DNA of 64,000 nt, taken from contig NZ_FOVR01000001.1 of NCBI RefSeq assembly GCF_900115225.1, positions 1 through 64,000 of the forward strand. Direction: 5' to 3'. A program made the translations under genes and the position numbers. A model generated the notes under the pieces. It was not told where the DNA came from, did no database searches, and saw only the letters and a program-made list of their open reading frames with translations. This document shows positions 26,436 through 35,646 of the stretch, in pieces. This DNA is from Cohaesibacter marisflavi. Lineage in GTDB: Bacteria > Pseudomonadota > Alphaproteobacteria > Rhizobiales > Cohaesibacteraceae. The stretch's first letter is position 1. Every line of letters starts with the position of its first letter.

Positions 26436-26580
26436 TGTTTATGTGTGGGGGAATGTATGGGCGGCGACGAATTCTGAAAACGGAAGCATTGCCCCCTCTA
26501 CAGGCTCCTCACCCCGACCTCAGGCATCAGAGCTGTCTTTGGTTCTGCGAGCGCCAAACGAAAGGCCTGCAGATTTGCTC

Positions 26581-27039
26581 TTATAGAAGGCCAACCAGCC
26601 AACGTCTGACGATTGCTTCTTCTTCATTAGAAACGCCTGAAAGCAGATCCTTCTCGAGCGCATATATGCGATCCTTTGCAGCACGAAGCACTTCATGACC
26701 AAGCGCAGTGAGCTCAATATGCTGCTTTCTGCCATGAACCGCATGGGGGCTGCGCGTGATCAACCCCGATTTCGATAGATTGCTTACAATCACGCTCATG
26801 GTTTGCGGCGTGAGGAAGGCCAGACGCGCCAGATCTGCGCTGGAATGCTCCGGATAGGCTTCTAGCATCACCAGTGCAGAGAATTGCGGTTGGGTTAGCG
26901 GCAGATCAGCAAGGACGCTTTCCACGCGATATCGATAAGCGTTTGCTGCCTGCCTGAGCAGATAGCCCAGATATCCATTATCGCCACGCTTGCCTTCTCC
27001 TGCCTCGGGCAGGGGAGATTGATTTGGACTCTTGATCAT
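26581..27039 (-). CDS. MarR-family regulator
   Basis: A 152-residue winged helix. The LTQPQFSALVMLEAYPEHSS helix is followed by the recognition part ADLARLAFLTPQTMSVIVSN and the wing HAVHGRKQHIELTALG. Its start lies four bases from an inverted repeat in the region shared with the divergent AhpD-like gene. It very likely represses both transcripts. Related MarR proteins that control peroxidase-type genes sense oxidants or electrophiles, but no conserved sensing cysteine is present here. Confidence 0.85.
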   Translation of the reverse strand: MIKSPNQSPLPEAGEGKRGDNGYLGYLLRQAANAYRYRVESVLADLPLTQPQFSALVMLEAYPEHSSADLARLAFLTPQTMSVIVSNLSKSGLITRSPHAVHGRKQHIELTALGHEVLRAAKDRIYALEKDLLSGVSNEEEAIVRRWLVGLL

Positions 27040-27043
27040 TATA

Positions 27044-27071
27044 AGAACTCTGATACTAATGTTAGAGTTCT
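27044..27071. promoter_or_regulatory. MarR operator candidate
   Basis: AGAACTCT at 27044-27051 and AGAGTTCT at 27064-27071, a perfect 8-bp inverted repeat with a 12-base spacer, directly between the divergent MarR and AhpD-like genes. Confidence 0.65.
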
Positions 27072-27105
27072 GACATTAATACCCAACCACATCAAAGGTG
27101 ACAAG

Positions 27106-27588
27106 ATGAATGCACTTTCTGCCCCAACAGATTTCGCCTTTTCCTATGCCGATTTTCAAAAACAGGCGCCTGCGGCTCACGATGCCCTGATTGCCATGAG
27201 CAAGTCAGTGGATGCATCAGGGCTGGAAAAATCCCTCACGGAGCTTGTCAAGATCCGCATTTCGCAGATGAATGGGTGTGGCTTCTGCACAGAGCTTCAC
27301 TTGAGAGCGGCTCGGCAGATAGGGGTAAGCGAGGACAAGCTTGATCTTCTCGCGGTCTGGCGTGATTCTACTGAGTATGATGAGCGCGAACGCGCAGGTC
27401 TATTCTGGGCCGAGCATGTCACACAGTCTCCAGTTGCCCCGGTGCCAGAGGCCGAGATGACGGCAATCAGGGCGGTCTTTAGCGACGATGAACTTGTTCA
27501 GCTCACGGTTGCCATTGCAAATATCAATGCCTGGAACCGGATTGCTGGTGCCTTGCATTTTTCAGCTGCTAAACTATCCCGCGTATAG
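27106..27588 (+). CDS. AhpD-like carboxymuconolactone-decarboxylase-family protein
   Basis: A 160-residue helical protein. The redox motif C-x2-C with a downstream histidine (NGCGFCTELHLRAARQIG) lies near 60-75, as in AhpD-type alkylhydroperoxidases. The ending VAIANINAWNRIAGALHFSA is typical of the family. The start at 27106 leaves room for the MarR operator. It is followed 19 bases later by a dehydrogenase gene in the same direction. A role in peroxide or aldehyde defence is likely from the family and from the MarR control. Confidence 0.85.
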   Translation: MNALSAPTDFAFSYADFQKQAPAAHDALIAMSKSVDASGLEKSLTELVKIRISQMNGCGFCTELHLRAARQIGVSEDKLDLLAVWRDSTEYDERERAGLFWAEHVTQSPVAPVPEAEMTAIRAVFSDDELVQLTVAIANINAWNRIAGALHFSAAKLSRV

Positions 27589-27607
27589 GTCATGGGAGGG
27601 ACCGGCA

Positions 27608-28492
27608 ATGCCGCAAATGGAGAAAATCGGATTTATCGGGCTCGGAACCATGGGGACGCCAATGGCGCTCAAGCTGCTTGAAGCCGGAACACCCCTCATG
27701 GTTTGGAATCGGACGTTAGCGCGCAGCCGTCCATTAAGCGATGCCGGTGCCAGCGTTGCCCATGACGTTCAAGAGATGTTTGCCCAATGTCAGACTGTGC
27801 TGTTGATGCTCGCCGATGAAGCTGCAATCGATGCTGTTTTGTCGCGAAACACAGCCCATTTTGCTTCTTTGGTTGCTGGCAAGACCGTTGTTTCCTTGGG
27901 AACAGTGCCCGCCGATTATTCTGCATTGCTATCCAGAGACGTCTGCGATGCGGGCGGGCGCTATGTCGAGGCTCCTGTGTCCGGTTCCAGAAAACCGGCC
28001 GAGCAGGGACAACTTGTCGGCCTTCTGGCCGGTATGAGCCAAGACCTGAAAACAGCTCGCGCGCTCCTGACCCCATGTTGCAAAGATATTTTTGAATGTG
28101 GCGAGGTGCCACGGGCTCTCAACATGAAGATCGCAGTGAACAGCTATTTGATAACGCTGGTCACCGGTCTGGTCGAGGCTTGGAATCTGGCAGAACAGAA
28201 CAAGCTTGATATGGCGCTATTCACCGACATTCTGAATGCGGGGCCCATGGCAAGCGAGGTTTCCAAGGTGAAGCTTGCCAAGCTGCTGACCGGAGATTTC
28301 TCCCGCCAGGCAGGCATCGCCGATGTCTTTAAGAACTGCCGCCTCGTCGTTGAAAATGCCAAGGAATTCGAGGCCCCATCACCCCTCATGGATATCTGTT
28401 TGAAGCTATATCAAGAAACGAACCACATGGAACTGGAAGAAGATGATATGATCGCTGTATTAGGAGCGATAAAGAGACAGACGCAATCATAA
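27608..28492 (+). CDS. Beta-hydroxyacid dehydrogenase (3-hydroxyisobutyrate/tartronate-semialdehyde type)
   Basis: A 294-residue NAD(P)-dependent enzyme. The Rossmann opening is KIGFIGLGTMGTPMALKLL, the substrate loop YVEAPVSGSRKPAEQGQLVG lies near 117-136, and the catalytic lysine is probably in ALNMKIAVNSY. Family members oxidise 3-hydroxyisobutyrate or reduce short semialdehydes. GGGAGGGA precedes the start. It probably belongs to the MarR-controlled unit with the AhpD-like gene. Reduction of malonate semialdehyde from the nearby iol pathway is a possible but unproven role. Confidence 0.85.
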   Translation: MPQMEKIGFIGLGTMGTPMALKLLEAGTPLMVWNRTLARSRPLSDAGASVAHDVQEMFAQCQTVLLMLADEAAIDAVLSRNTAHFASLVAGKTVVSLGTVPADYSALLSRDVCDAGGRYVEAPVSGSRKPAEQGQLVGLLAGMSQDLKTARALLTPCCKDIFECGEVPRALNMKIAVNSYLITLVTGLVEAWNLAEQNKLDMALFTDILNAGPMASEVSKVKLAKLLTGDFSRQAGIADVFKNCRLVVENAKEFEAPSPLMDICLKLYQETNHMELEEDDMIAVLGAIKRQTQS

Positions 28493-28502
28493 GGGTCAAA
28501 AA

Positions 28503-28528
28503 GGGGCTTTGGCATTGGCCAAAACCCC
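28503..28528 (+). terminator. Terminator after the dehydrogenase gene
   Basis: Stem GGGG-C-TTTGGC (28503-28513) pairs with GCCAAA-A-CCCC (28518-28528), followed by a T-rich tail (TATTTTT). It lies between two convergent genes. Confidence 0.75.
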
Positions 28529-28538
28529 CGTATTTTTC

Positions 28539-29546
28539 TTAATGGCGGGTGCTGAATGGTTCTGTTTTCAGCCAGTCGAACATCTGGGCGATGGTGGTCG
28601 GTATATCGCGCATTGTCACACCCAGACTATCCCTTCGCGTAAAGTCAAAGCGGGTCGGCTCTTCGGGCTCCCCCTCCAAAGGCTGCGGCATGGCCGATGC
28701 TGGTGCATGTTTGGCAAACTCGGCATAGAGATCTCGCCATGGCCAACTGTCATAAACCGCGAAATAGCGCCCAGAAGCATCCGGCTTCTCATAGGCGGCC
28801 AAAAACAGCGCCGCAACATCCTCGATATGGCTAAGGGACATGGAGCCCGCCGGGGTTTCCTTGTGCAAGACTTGCTCGCCTTTGTTAAGGCCGACAATGA
28901 GGTGGTGACTATCCCCCTCCAGATGTTGAGGCAGGATGACGGGGCCAAGCATCATGGTTGGAATGATGATGCTGAGTCGCATCCCGTGGGCATCGCAAAA
29001 GTCCTTCGCGGCGGTTTCCATGACGATTTTCTCGGCCGCCGTAAATTTGCCCGCGTTCATCTGGACCTCCGCGTCGGAAACGGCATTCTCCTCTGTTTTG
29101 ACAGCAACCGGCTCTGGCGGATTGGTGCTCGACGTGGAAGAGCAGAGAATGACCGTCTTCACATTTTTTCTCGCTGCTGCCTCAAACACATTCATGCAGC
29201 CTTCCTTGACGGGTTTTACGATCTCATCATAGCCTCTTTGCCTGTCCAGATCTTTGGCTGGCGTGCCGTCTTTGCCCTTGTAGATTGGCGGGAAGCAGGC
29301 AATGAAAACAGCATCCGCGCCTTCAAGGGCGGCGTCAAAGCTGTCGCTTTGCGCCGTATCGGCAGAAAAAAGGGTCAATCTCTCCGCGGCTCCCGGCAGC
29401 GCCATGAGATAAGGGCGTTTGCTCTCGTCTTCAGCGTCGCGCATGGTGCCATTGACGCGATAGCCCTTGGCCAGAGCTGCCTTGACGATGTTTGAGCCGA
29501 CAAGGCCGCTCGCTCCTGCCACGCAAAGCGTTTTGGGATTGTTCAT
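28539..29546 (-). CDS. Extended SDR / NAD(P)-dependent epimerase-like protein
   Basis: A 335-residue protein. The Rossmann motif is LCVAGASGLVGSNIVKAALA at the N-terminus, followed by a GTMRD nucleotide-binding loop. The active-site serine/threonine region is ILCSSTSSTNPPEPVAVKTE. The canonical Y-x3-K is not evident (GKFTAAEKIV lies where it would be expected), so the catalytic mechanism may be altered. It resembles dihydroflavonol-reductase-like and NmrA-like oxidoreductases. GGGAAGGAGAAG precedes the start at 29546. No operon partner is certain. Confidence 0.75.
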   Translation of the reverse strand: MNNPKTLCVAGASGLVGSNIVKAALAKGYRVNGTMRDAEDESKRPYLMALPGAAERLTLFSADTAQSDSFDAALEGADAVFIACFPPIYKGKDGTPAKDLDRQRGYDEIVKPVKEGCMNVFEAAARKNVKTVILCSSTSSTNPPEPVAVKTEENAVSDAEVQMNAGKFTAAEKIVMETAAKDFCDAHGMRLSIIIPTMMLGPVILPQHLEGDSHHLIVGLNKGEQVLHKETPAGSMSLSHIEDVAALFLAAYEKPDASGRYFAVYDSWPWRDLYAEFAKHAPASAMPQPLEGEPEEPTRFDFTRRDSLGVTMRDIPTTIAQMFDWLKTEPFSTRH

Positions 29547-29721
29547 GGTCTTCTCCTTCCCTTGATCTTGTGTCTGTACGTTTGCAATGACTAAAGCCTC
29601 AAATGACTGTTTGTGCATAGCCTATAGTAAGGGTGGCAACCGTCAACCGGCATGATGTTGCCATGCGCGAGACGGTTGCTTGCCTCCTATGGATGAGCGC
29701 GTTCGGAATGTTCGGGCCTGT

Positions 29722-30429
29722 TCAGGCGCTTCTCGGTGGCTCGCTGAGGCGATCAGCCAGCATTCCCTGATAGCGCGTTAGTTCATCCGGCCCGGCTCCT
29801 GCCGCACCAAGAAAGGCGAGTGGCTCGGAGAAGGTCATGCCGGTATAGCGGGCGCTGGCCTGAAGAGGCGTGAGCACTTGCTCTATCGTAAAGCCAAGGC
29901 GACCATCCGGCTGATAGGCATCCGGTCCACCTGCCGTTGTGGTCACCACCAGCAGTTCCACGCCGCGAAGCTCGGAAGGAGCCCCAATCCACCAGATTTC
30001 ATTCATATAGGCCTTGAGCATTGGGGTGAGATTGAACCAGTGAATGGGAAACATCATTACGATCCGGTCAACCTGCTGATACAGCTTGCGTTCAGCGGCC
30101 CGGTCGAAGCCCCACATGTCATCGCCATGGATGCTTTCGAGATTCTTGAAGATGGAGCCCTCTGCCTGTTCAGCAACTTCCCAAAGGGCCTTATTGACCA
30201 CAGACCGTTCAGGATAGGGGTGTGAGGCCAAAATTAATGTATGTTCATCGCCACGGATCACGGGCCCTTTGGCCTGCGTTTGCGCCTGAGCTTTCTCGCT
30301 GGTCGCCATGGAGGTGAAGGCAGAGCCAAGCGCAAGACCGGCTCCGGCTTTCACCAAAGAGCGGCGATCAAGGCTGTTGGGGCTTGCTTGGTCGGAAGGG
30401 GTCGTCGGCGTATCACTTTTACGTGGCAT
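29722..30429 (-). CDS. Flavodoxin-fold NAD(P)H-quinone-reductase-like protein with Tat signal
   Basis: A 235-residue protein. The first ~50 residues hold a twin-arginine signal (DRRSLVKAGAGLALGSAFTS). The rest is the flavodoxin-like fold of the KefF/MdaB group (LILASHPYPERSVVNKALWE; RIVMMFPIHWFNLTPMLKAY). Enzymes of this family are normally cytoplasmic FMN or FAD reductases. A Tat signal implies export after folding with cofactor, where NADPH would not be available. GGAGCG precedes the start at 30429. Confidence 0.8.
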   Translation of the reverse strand: MPRKSDTPTTPSDQASPNSLDRRSLVKAGAGLALGSAFTSMATSEKAQAQTQAKGPVIRGDEHTLILASHPYPERSVVNKALWEVAEQAEGSIFKNLESIHGDDMWGFDRAAERKLYQQVDRIVMMFPIHWFNLTPMLKAYMNEIWWIGAPSELRGVELLVVTTTAGGPDAYQPDGRLGFTIEQVLTPLQASARYTGMTFSEPLAFLGAAGAGPDELTRYQGMLADRLSEPPRSA

Positions 30430-30664
30430 GGGCGCTCCTTTCTCAGGGCTGGCTAGCAAAGTGTCACATGGGAACCAGCCGGTAGATAGACCAACGTGGC
30501 CACAATCTCTGGCTTCAATTCCTCTTATATAGAGATATTCTCTGCACCAGCCGTAACTAGATCAGCGAAGCCGCTGACAGTCATGAGCCAGGATCATAAA
30601 AGCAGGAGGAGGCGATGGCCAATTAGCGCATTGGTTGCACGAAACCTGGCCAGCCGGTTCGGTT

Positions 30665-32686
30665 CTATTTGGCCAAGAAACCCTTGGCTATCAACTGTTG
30701 CTCAATTAGAGCGCTAATACGAGTGGCCATATAGCGAGAAGGGTGATTGGCATCCATATAGAAAACGCCATTTTCATCCTGAGTGGCGCAGCGATCAGTT
30801 TGCGTCGAACAAAGCAACTGATCTGGATGAATACGAATAAGATTGGGGGCATCACCTAGGCTGTCTAGCACTTGGTTGGTTAGCGCAGTACGCTCTTTGT
30901 AGCGTGTGTAGCTGGTGGTTATTGGGTTCACTGTAAGCGCCTCTTTGCGTGCTGCCGTATCAGGTATGCTTTCCAGTTTACGACGCAGGACGTCTGGTAC
31001 GTTCCATCCGACAGCAGGGATAGGATAGATCAGCACCACAATATTGCCACTATCAATCAGGTGCTGGAAGGTGGCTCGAATTTTGTCCGCAAGTGCACCT
31101 TGTTCGTTGCTTCCACTGGATGTGAAGAGCACGTTGAACAGCTTTTGACGGTTTTCGATTTCTTCCCCACCTTCTCCATTATTATAGAAGTGCCCTTTGT
31201 CGAGATACACTGGTAAACGTGCCTTGTAGATTATGATGGCAGGAGACAGGCGATCAATGCTCTGATGAGCCTCCTTCACGTGGGCCTGCGTACAATCAAT
31301 GGGTTTGCCGCCGCGCACCACATAGGTATCTAAAATGTAAGGACAAGATCCCCGCGTAATGGCGACGTAGGAGCGTTCGTAACGTTCTGCCATATCCCTC
31401 AGGGGATAGTCGAAATTCCATGAGTGGCTGTCACCTAGACTAATAATATGCTGATGCGTTTGCGCTTTTTTGTTGCAGGGGTGATCGATAGTGCAATCGA
31501 GTCGTTGCCATGACAGCTCCTCAAACACAGCTTCGAGCGGGCCGAGTGACTTTGGAAAACCCTTAAATCGAAGAATGCTAATATAGGCTGCTATGAGGAC
31601 CAGAAGCATGGCGAAAATCGCAACTATGAGCTTTGTAAAGCCGATGCGCTGCCGATTTCTCAAAGGTTGCTCTATAAATCGATAGGCTAGGTAGGCCAAC
31701 AGGCTGGCAACAAGAATATAAAGTCCTTTGAGCAAAGGAAGATCAAAAATGTCCAGATTGCGTGCAAAGGCGAAAAGCGGGAAATGCCAGAGATAAAGTG
31801 AATAGGAGATCAGACCAATGAATACCAATGGCTGCAACGCAAGAAATCGATAGCAGGGCCGATCATCTTTACCAAATGTGAGGATGGCCATGGTCCCGGC
31901 CACGGGCAGTAGTGTTAGTAGGGACGGATGAGGCATGTGATCATCCATCAAGATTATGCAAAGGATGAGCACCATGAAGCCGACTTCTGCAAGAGCGGGA
32001 TAGTGCTGCCGCAACCTTGTCAGTTTTCCTTGAAAGCTGGCCAGAGCAACAATAGAGCCGCCCATAAGCTCCCAGGCGCGCGTCGGTAAATGGTAAAAAT
32101 TGAACTTGGCAAAATGAACAGTACCGACCTGGGCGAGCAAAAGTGATGCGACAAACACAGCTATCAACCACTGCCACATTCGGTTTGAAGCATGGCGAAT
32201 GAGAAGGTAGGCGAACAGAGGAAAGACAATGTAGAATTGCTCTTCCACCGCCAAGCTCCAAGTATGGAGTAAGGGTTTGAGCTTGCTAGCTTCAGCGATA
32301 TAGCTGTCTTCCAGCCAGAACCAGATGTTGGAGGAAAAACCAAGAGCGGCTAACCCGGACCGTGCATATTCCATCATCCCCTTTGGCAACAGGAAGAAAT
32401 AGGCAACCGGCAAAGTGGCCAGCATCATGAAATAGAGCGCTGGCAAAATGCGGCGTGCCCTACGTTCGTAAAATGAAATGATGCTGAAGCTGCCTTCCGA
32501 GACTTCGCGAAAAAGAATGGAAGAAATCAAATAGCCGGAGAGGACGAAGAATATGTCGACGCCGAGAAATCCTCCCGGCAGAAAAGCGCGGCCAAAGAGC
32601 ATGAAGTCCGCGTGATAGAAAATGACAGAAAGAACAGCGATGGCTCGCAGACCATCGACTTCGGCCCTATACGCAATGGATGACAT
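30665..32686 (-). CDS. Acyltransferase 3 family protein with C-terminal SGNH domain (OafA-like)
   Basis: About 673 residues. The N-terminal ~370 form the ten-helix acyltransferase-3 domain (YRAEVDGLRAIAVLSVIFYH with the catalytic arginine/histidine spacing; FLGVDIFFVLSGYLIS). The C-terminal ~240 are an SGNH hydrolase-like domain (HIISLGDSHSWNFDYPL for the serine block; MDANHPSRYMA for the D-x-x-H pair). Such proteins O-acetylate lipopolysaccharide or other surface polysaccharides across the inner membrane. The start at 32686 (MSSIAYRAEV) fits family alignments better than an ATG 22 codons upstream. The gene stands alone. Confidence 0.88.
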   Translation of the reverse strand: MSSIAYRAEVDGLRAIAVLSVIFYHADFMLFGRAFLPGGFLGVDIFFVLSGYLISSILFREVSEGSFSIISFYERRARRILPALYFMMLATLPVAYFFLLPKGMMEYARSGLAALGFSSNIWFWLEDSYIAEASKLKPLLHTWSLAVEEQFYIVFPLFAYLLIRHASNRMWQWLIAVFVASLLLAQVGTVHFAKFNFYHLPTRAWELMGGSIVALASFQGKLTRLRQHYPALAEVGFMVLILCIILMDDHMPHPSLLTLLPVAGTMAILTFGKDDRPCYRFLALQPLVFIGLISYSLYLWHFPLFAFARNLDIFDLPLLKGLYILVASLLAYLAYRFIEQPLRNRQRIGFTKLIVAIFAMLLVLIAAYISILRFKGFPKSLGPLEAVFEELSWQRLDCTIDHPCNKKAQTHQHIISLGDSHSWNFDYPLRDMAERYERSYVAITRGSCPYILDTYVVRGGKPIDCTQAHVKEAHQSIDRLSPAIIIYKARLPVYLDKGHFYNNGEGGEEIENRQKLFNVLFTSSGSNEQGALADKIRATFQHLIDSGNIVVLIYPIPAVGWNVPDVLRRKLESIPDTAARKEALTVNPITTSYTRYKERTALTNQVLDSLGDAPNLIRIHPDQLLCSTQTDRCATQDENGVFYMDANHPSRYMATRISALIEQQLIAKGFLAK

Positions 32687-33084
32687 AATAGAAAAGGCTC
32701 TAACAAAAAAACACAGACTCAATTTGAAATCATTTAGCAATATTTGGCGCACTAGGGAAATAAAATTGCCACATTTCCGCCGCCTCTTTCTCAGAAAATG
32801 TCAGTGTTTTGTCACGCTATGCTACCAAAGAGTTGATATCGGCGAGGCTACATTGAATAGGAAACGTAGTTCGGCGTGTGGAGTTCAGGAAAGTGCGATG
32901 TCTCAACGACAACGCGCAGAGCCATTCCGACTTGCAAACATGGTGGTGGCGGCTCTTTCGCAGGATGTAGCTTGCGCGCTTTCTCGGGCCTGAAGACTAT
33001 TCTGGTCCGATTCCACTCATTGAAGGAGTTGATCACATTTGGGAGCGGTGTTTTGCTCTACCTCTCTTCTCGCTTGAGAAGCGG
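32687..33084. other. Gene-free stretch
   Basis: About 400 bases between the acyltransferase start and the GntR stop. No protein-like frame or clear RNA structure seen. It holds the acyltransferase promoter region, which is AT-rich next to the start. Confidence 0.45.
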
Positions 33085-33750
33085 CTAGCTGCTCGACAGG
33101 GTTTTCAAAAGGCTGATGCGCTGCATGCGGCCTCGCCTGACATGACGGCGGGCTGCTTCTTCAGCAGCAGTCGTATTTCCATCCTCGATTGCCTGATAGA
33201 TTTCTTCATGGTCTTGTAGTGACCATGTATTGTAATCATAGCGCCCTTGTGTCGTGCCTCGGATCATGCCTGCCGAAACCAGAAGAATTTCTGCGCTGCG
33301 CAGCAGATAGCGGTTGCTGGCAATTTTGTATACACAACGGTGAAAGCGGTCGTTGATATCCAGAAAGTCTGTTTCATCGGTGGCTCCCCGGCGCTGTTCA
33401 TCCAGAATGCTGCGCAATTCGATGAGATCCTTGGTGTTGGCCTTTTTCGCCGCCAGCTTGGCCGCAAGGCATTCCACGGCCTCGCGCATGTCATAGATTT
33501 CCTCTGCGCGCTCGATATCAATCTCAGCCACAACGATTCGGCCACTTTCGACCGTGGTCAGAAACCCCTCATTCAGCAGGCGACGAATGGCCTCCCGGGC
33601 GGGGGTTCTGCTGACCTGAAACCGGTCGCAGATATCAGCCTCACTGACGCGTTGGCCTGACGTGAAAGCGCCATCCCGCAGCAATTCTCGCATTTTTGCA
33701 TACACTTGATCGCTTAATGGAAGGTCCGCAATGTCCTGCTGAATTGGCAT
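33085..33750 (-). CDS. GntR-family regulator, FadR/FCD type
   Basis: A 221-residue regulator. The winged HTH is at about 15-75 (VYAKMRELLRDGAFTSGQRV; ICDRFQVSRTPAREAIRRLL). The all-helical FCD ligand domain follows, with metal-binding residues in DINDRFHRCVYKIASNRYLL and WSLQDHEEIYQAIEDGNTTA. FCD proteins usually bind small carboxylic acids. It is divergent from a dehydrogenase, RraA and TTT transporter operon and is the obvious controller of it. Confidence 0.88.
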   Translation of the reverse strand: MPIQQDIADLPLSDQVYAKMRELLRDGAFTSGQRVSEADICDRFQVSRTPAREAIRRLLNEGFLTTVESGRIVVAEIDIERAEEIYDMREAVECLAAKLAAKKANTKDLIELRSILDEQRRGATDETDFLDINDRFHRCVYKIASNRYLLRSAEILLVSAGMIRGTTQGRYDYNTWSLQDHEEIYQAIEDGNTTAAEEAARRHVRRGRMQRISLLKTLSSS

Positions 33751-33843
33751 GACGAGAAAACTCCTACAATTTCAGTCGGATATTAGATATAGCCTGACGC
33801 TCTGTGATTGTAAATGTATTTTGCATTTGACTTTATCATCATA

Positions 33844-33856
33844 TTTGTATACGAAA
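33844..33856. promoter_or_regulatory. GntR operator candidate
   Basis: Near-palindrome TTTGTATACGAAA around the GTATAC core, 19 bases before the first gene of the operon. FCD-type GntR regulators often bind TTGTATAC-like sites. Confidence 0.45.
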
Positions 33857-33875
33857 AAAGCAATTAAGTTGTTAA

Positions 33876-34895
33876 ATGGATACAGTAGCAATGAGCTCTG
33901 AAATGCAAAAAATATTGGTCACGCGCAGCCGCATTGACAGCTCTGCTGTGGACCTGCTCAAGGAAAACGGCTTTGAATGCGTGTTTTCTCCTCCCTATGC
34001 CAAGCCAGAAGAAGTGGTTGAAACGGCGAAAAACAACAATGTATGCGCGATTATGGTGTCTCAGGGCAAGATTACGGATGCCGTGATCAAGGCCTCTGGT
34101 TCCGTCCAGGTCATCGCCAAACATGGCAGTGGCGTGAACAATATCAATCTGGCTGCCGCTGAAAAAATCGGCATCCCTGTATACAGAGCTGCCGGAGCCA
34201 ACGCGCGAGCAGTGGCCGAGCATGCCATTGCGCTCATTATCGCGCTGCGCAAGTCATTGCCTTATCTCGATGAAGCAACCAAGGGCGGTAATTGGCTCAA
34301 GGGCTCTTTTATCGGCAAGGACTTTGCCGATACCAAACTCGGCCTCATCGGTTTTGGTGCTATTGGTCGCGAAGTGGCTGGTATGGCCATGGCGCTAGGT
34401 ATGAAAGTCTCCGCGTTTGATCCGGCTTTGCTGGCCAATGGCGGTGCGGCATGCCCTGAAGGTGTGGAAGCGGTTGCCGATATGGATGCCATTGCAACCA
34501 AATGCGACGTCATCTCTCTGCATTGTCCACTGGTTCCTGCCACCAAACATCTGGTCAATCGCGCGTTTCTGGAAAAGATGCCATCCCATGGTGCCATCGT
34601 GAACACCGCTCGTGGCGGTATGATCGACGAAGATGCTCTGGCCGAAGCGCTGGAGAAAGGCGTTATCGCAGGCGCTGGCGTGGACAGTTTCGAGCAGGAG
34701 CCTCCTGCCGCTGACTCCAAGCTTTTCAAGGCCCCCAATCTCATCGTCACCCCCCATGCTGCCGGTCTCACCCCTGGAGCCGAACGCAACATGGCAACGA
34801 TGGCTGCCCGTTTCATCATTGACCATTTTGAAGGTCGGGAAATAAATCCCGCCTTTCTGGCAACTTCCGCCGCGCTTGGCGGTCTGCAAGAATAG
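33876..34895 (+). CDS. D-2-hydroxyacid dehydrogenase (SerA/phosphoglycerate-dehydrogenase-like)
   Basis: A 339-residue enzyme. NAD binding is in KLGLIGFGAIGREVAGMAMA. Catalytic residues are the arginine in NTARGGMIDEDALAEAL, the glutamate in GVDSFEQEPP and the histidine in VTPHAAGLTPGAERN. It oxidises a 2-hydroxyacid or reduces a 2-oxoacid. Eight bases separate it from the RraA-type gene, so the two are co-transcribed and probably act in sequence on the imported acid. The first ATG was kept; alternatives at 33891 and 33900 lack better ribosome sites. Confidence 0.88.
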   Translation: MDTVAMSSEMQKILVTRSRIDSSAVDLLKENGFECVFSPPYAKPEEVVETAKNNNVCAIMVSQGKITDAVIKASGSVQVIAKHGSGVNNINLAAAEKIGIPVYRAAGANARAVAEHAIALIIALRKSLPYLDEATKGGNWLKGSFIGKDFADTKLGLIGFGAIGREVAGMAMALGMKVSAFDPALLANGGAACPEGVEAVADMDAIATKCDVISLHCPLVPATKHLVNRAFLEKMPSHGAIVNTARGGMIDEDALAEALEKGVIAGAGVDSFEQEPPAADSKLFKAPNLIVTPHAAGLTPGAERNMATMAARFIIDHFEGREINPAFLATSAALGGLQE

Positions 34896-34903
34896 GAGAA
34901 GAC

Positions 34904-35581
34904 ATGGCTGAAGGTTTCAGAATCAAGGAAAGTTGGGACCGGGTAAATCCGGATCTGATCGCCCGCGCTGCCAAACTGCCTGTATCCAACATTAGTGACG
35001 TCATGAACCGCCACACAGGGGCTCCTGCTAGCATGCGCCCCCGGCATCGTCAGGGCGTCCTCGCTGGCCCGGCCCTCACGGTCAGTGTTCGTCCAGGAGA
35101 CAATCTGATGCTGCATAAGGCCCTTGTTATGGCGCAGCCAGGTGATGTGATCGTCGTAGACGCCGGTGGCGCTCTGGACAATGCCATCATGGGTGAGCTG
35201 ATGCTTGCACGTGGTGTGTTTTCCAAGATTGCCGGTGTGGCTATCTGGGGTGCAATTCGCGACCTCGACAGCATCAGCAAACAGGATGTACCAGTCTTCT
35301 CGAGCGGCATCAGCCATCGTGGCCCTTACAAGGATGGACCGGGTGAAATCGGCTTCCCCATCGCTCTTGGCAATATGACCGTCAATCCTGGCGATCTGAT
35401 CGTTGGCGACTGGGACGGCCTTGTCTGCCTGCCAAAGGATAGCGCCGCAGAAATTCTCGACCGTGCTGACAAAAAGCACGCAGGCGAAGAACGTCAATAT
35501 CAGACGACCATTGAAGGCAAATATAATGGTGACTGGATTGACAAGAACCTCAAGGAGCTTGGGTGCGAATTCATCGCGTAA
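34904..35581 (+). CDS. RraA-family aldolase/decarboxylase-like protein
   Basis: A 225-residue member of the RraA / HMG-aldolase family. The metal- and pyruvate-binding stretch is VVDAGGALDNAIMGELMLAR with the following GVAIWGAIRDLDSI (conserved G-x-x-R-D). Enzymes of this family cleave 4-hydroxy-2-oxo-dicarboxylates to pyruvate or decarboxylate oxaloacetate. Others only bind RNase E, but that form is shorter and not found in catabolic operons. The position between a hydroxyacid dehydrogenase and a tricarboxylate transporter points to aldol cleavage of a dehydrogenated hydroxyacid. Confidence 0.85.
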   Translation: MAEGFRIKESWDRVNPDLIARAAKLPVSNISDVMNRHTGAPASMRPRHRQGVLAGPALTVSVRPGDNLMLHKALVMAQPGDVIVVDAGGALDNAIMGELMLARGVFSKIAGVAIWGAIRDLDSISKQDVPVFSSGISHRGPYKDGPGEIGFPIALGNMTVNPGDLIVGDWDGLVCLPKDSAAEILDRADKKHAGEERQYQTTIEGKYNGDWIDKNLKELGCEFIA

Positions 35582-35646
35582 CGCCCCGAGGTCTCTATAA
35601 CCCCGCAAATATTCTCATCGATAAATACTAGGGAGGAACCTGATCG

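Noticed and set aside
34262-35608. 448-residue minus-strand frame opposite the dehydrogenase and RraA genes
   Set aside because: It spans two well-supported genes in antisense and has no recognisable domain.
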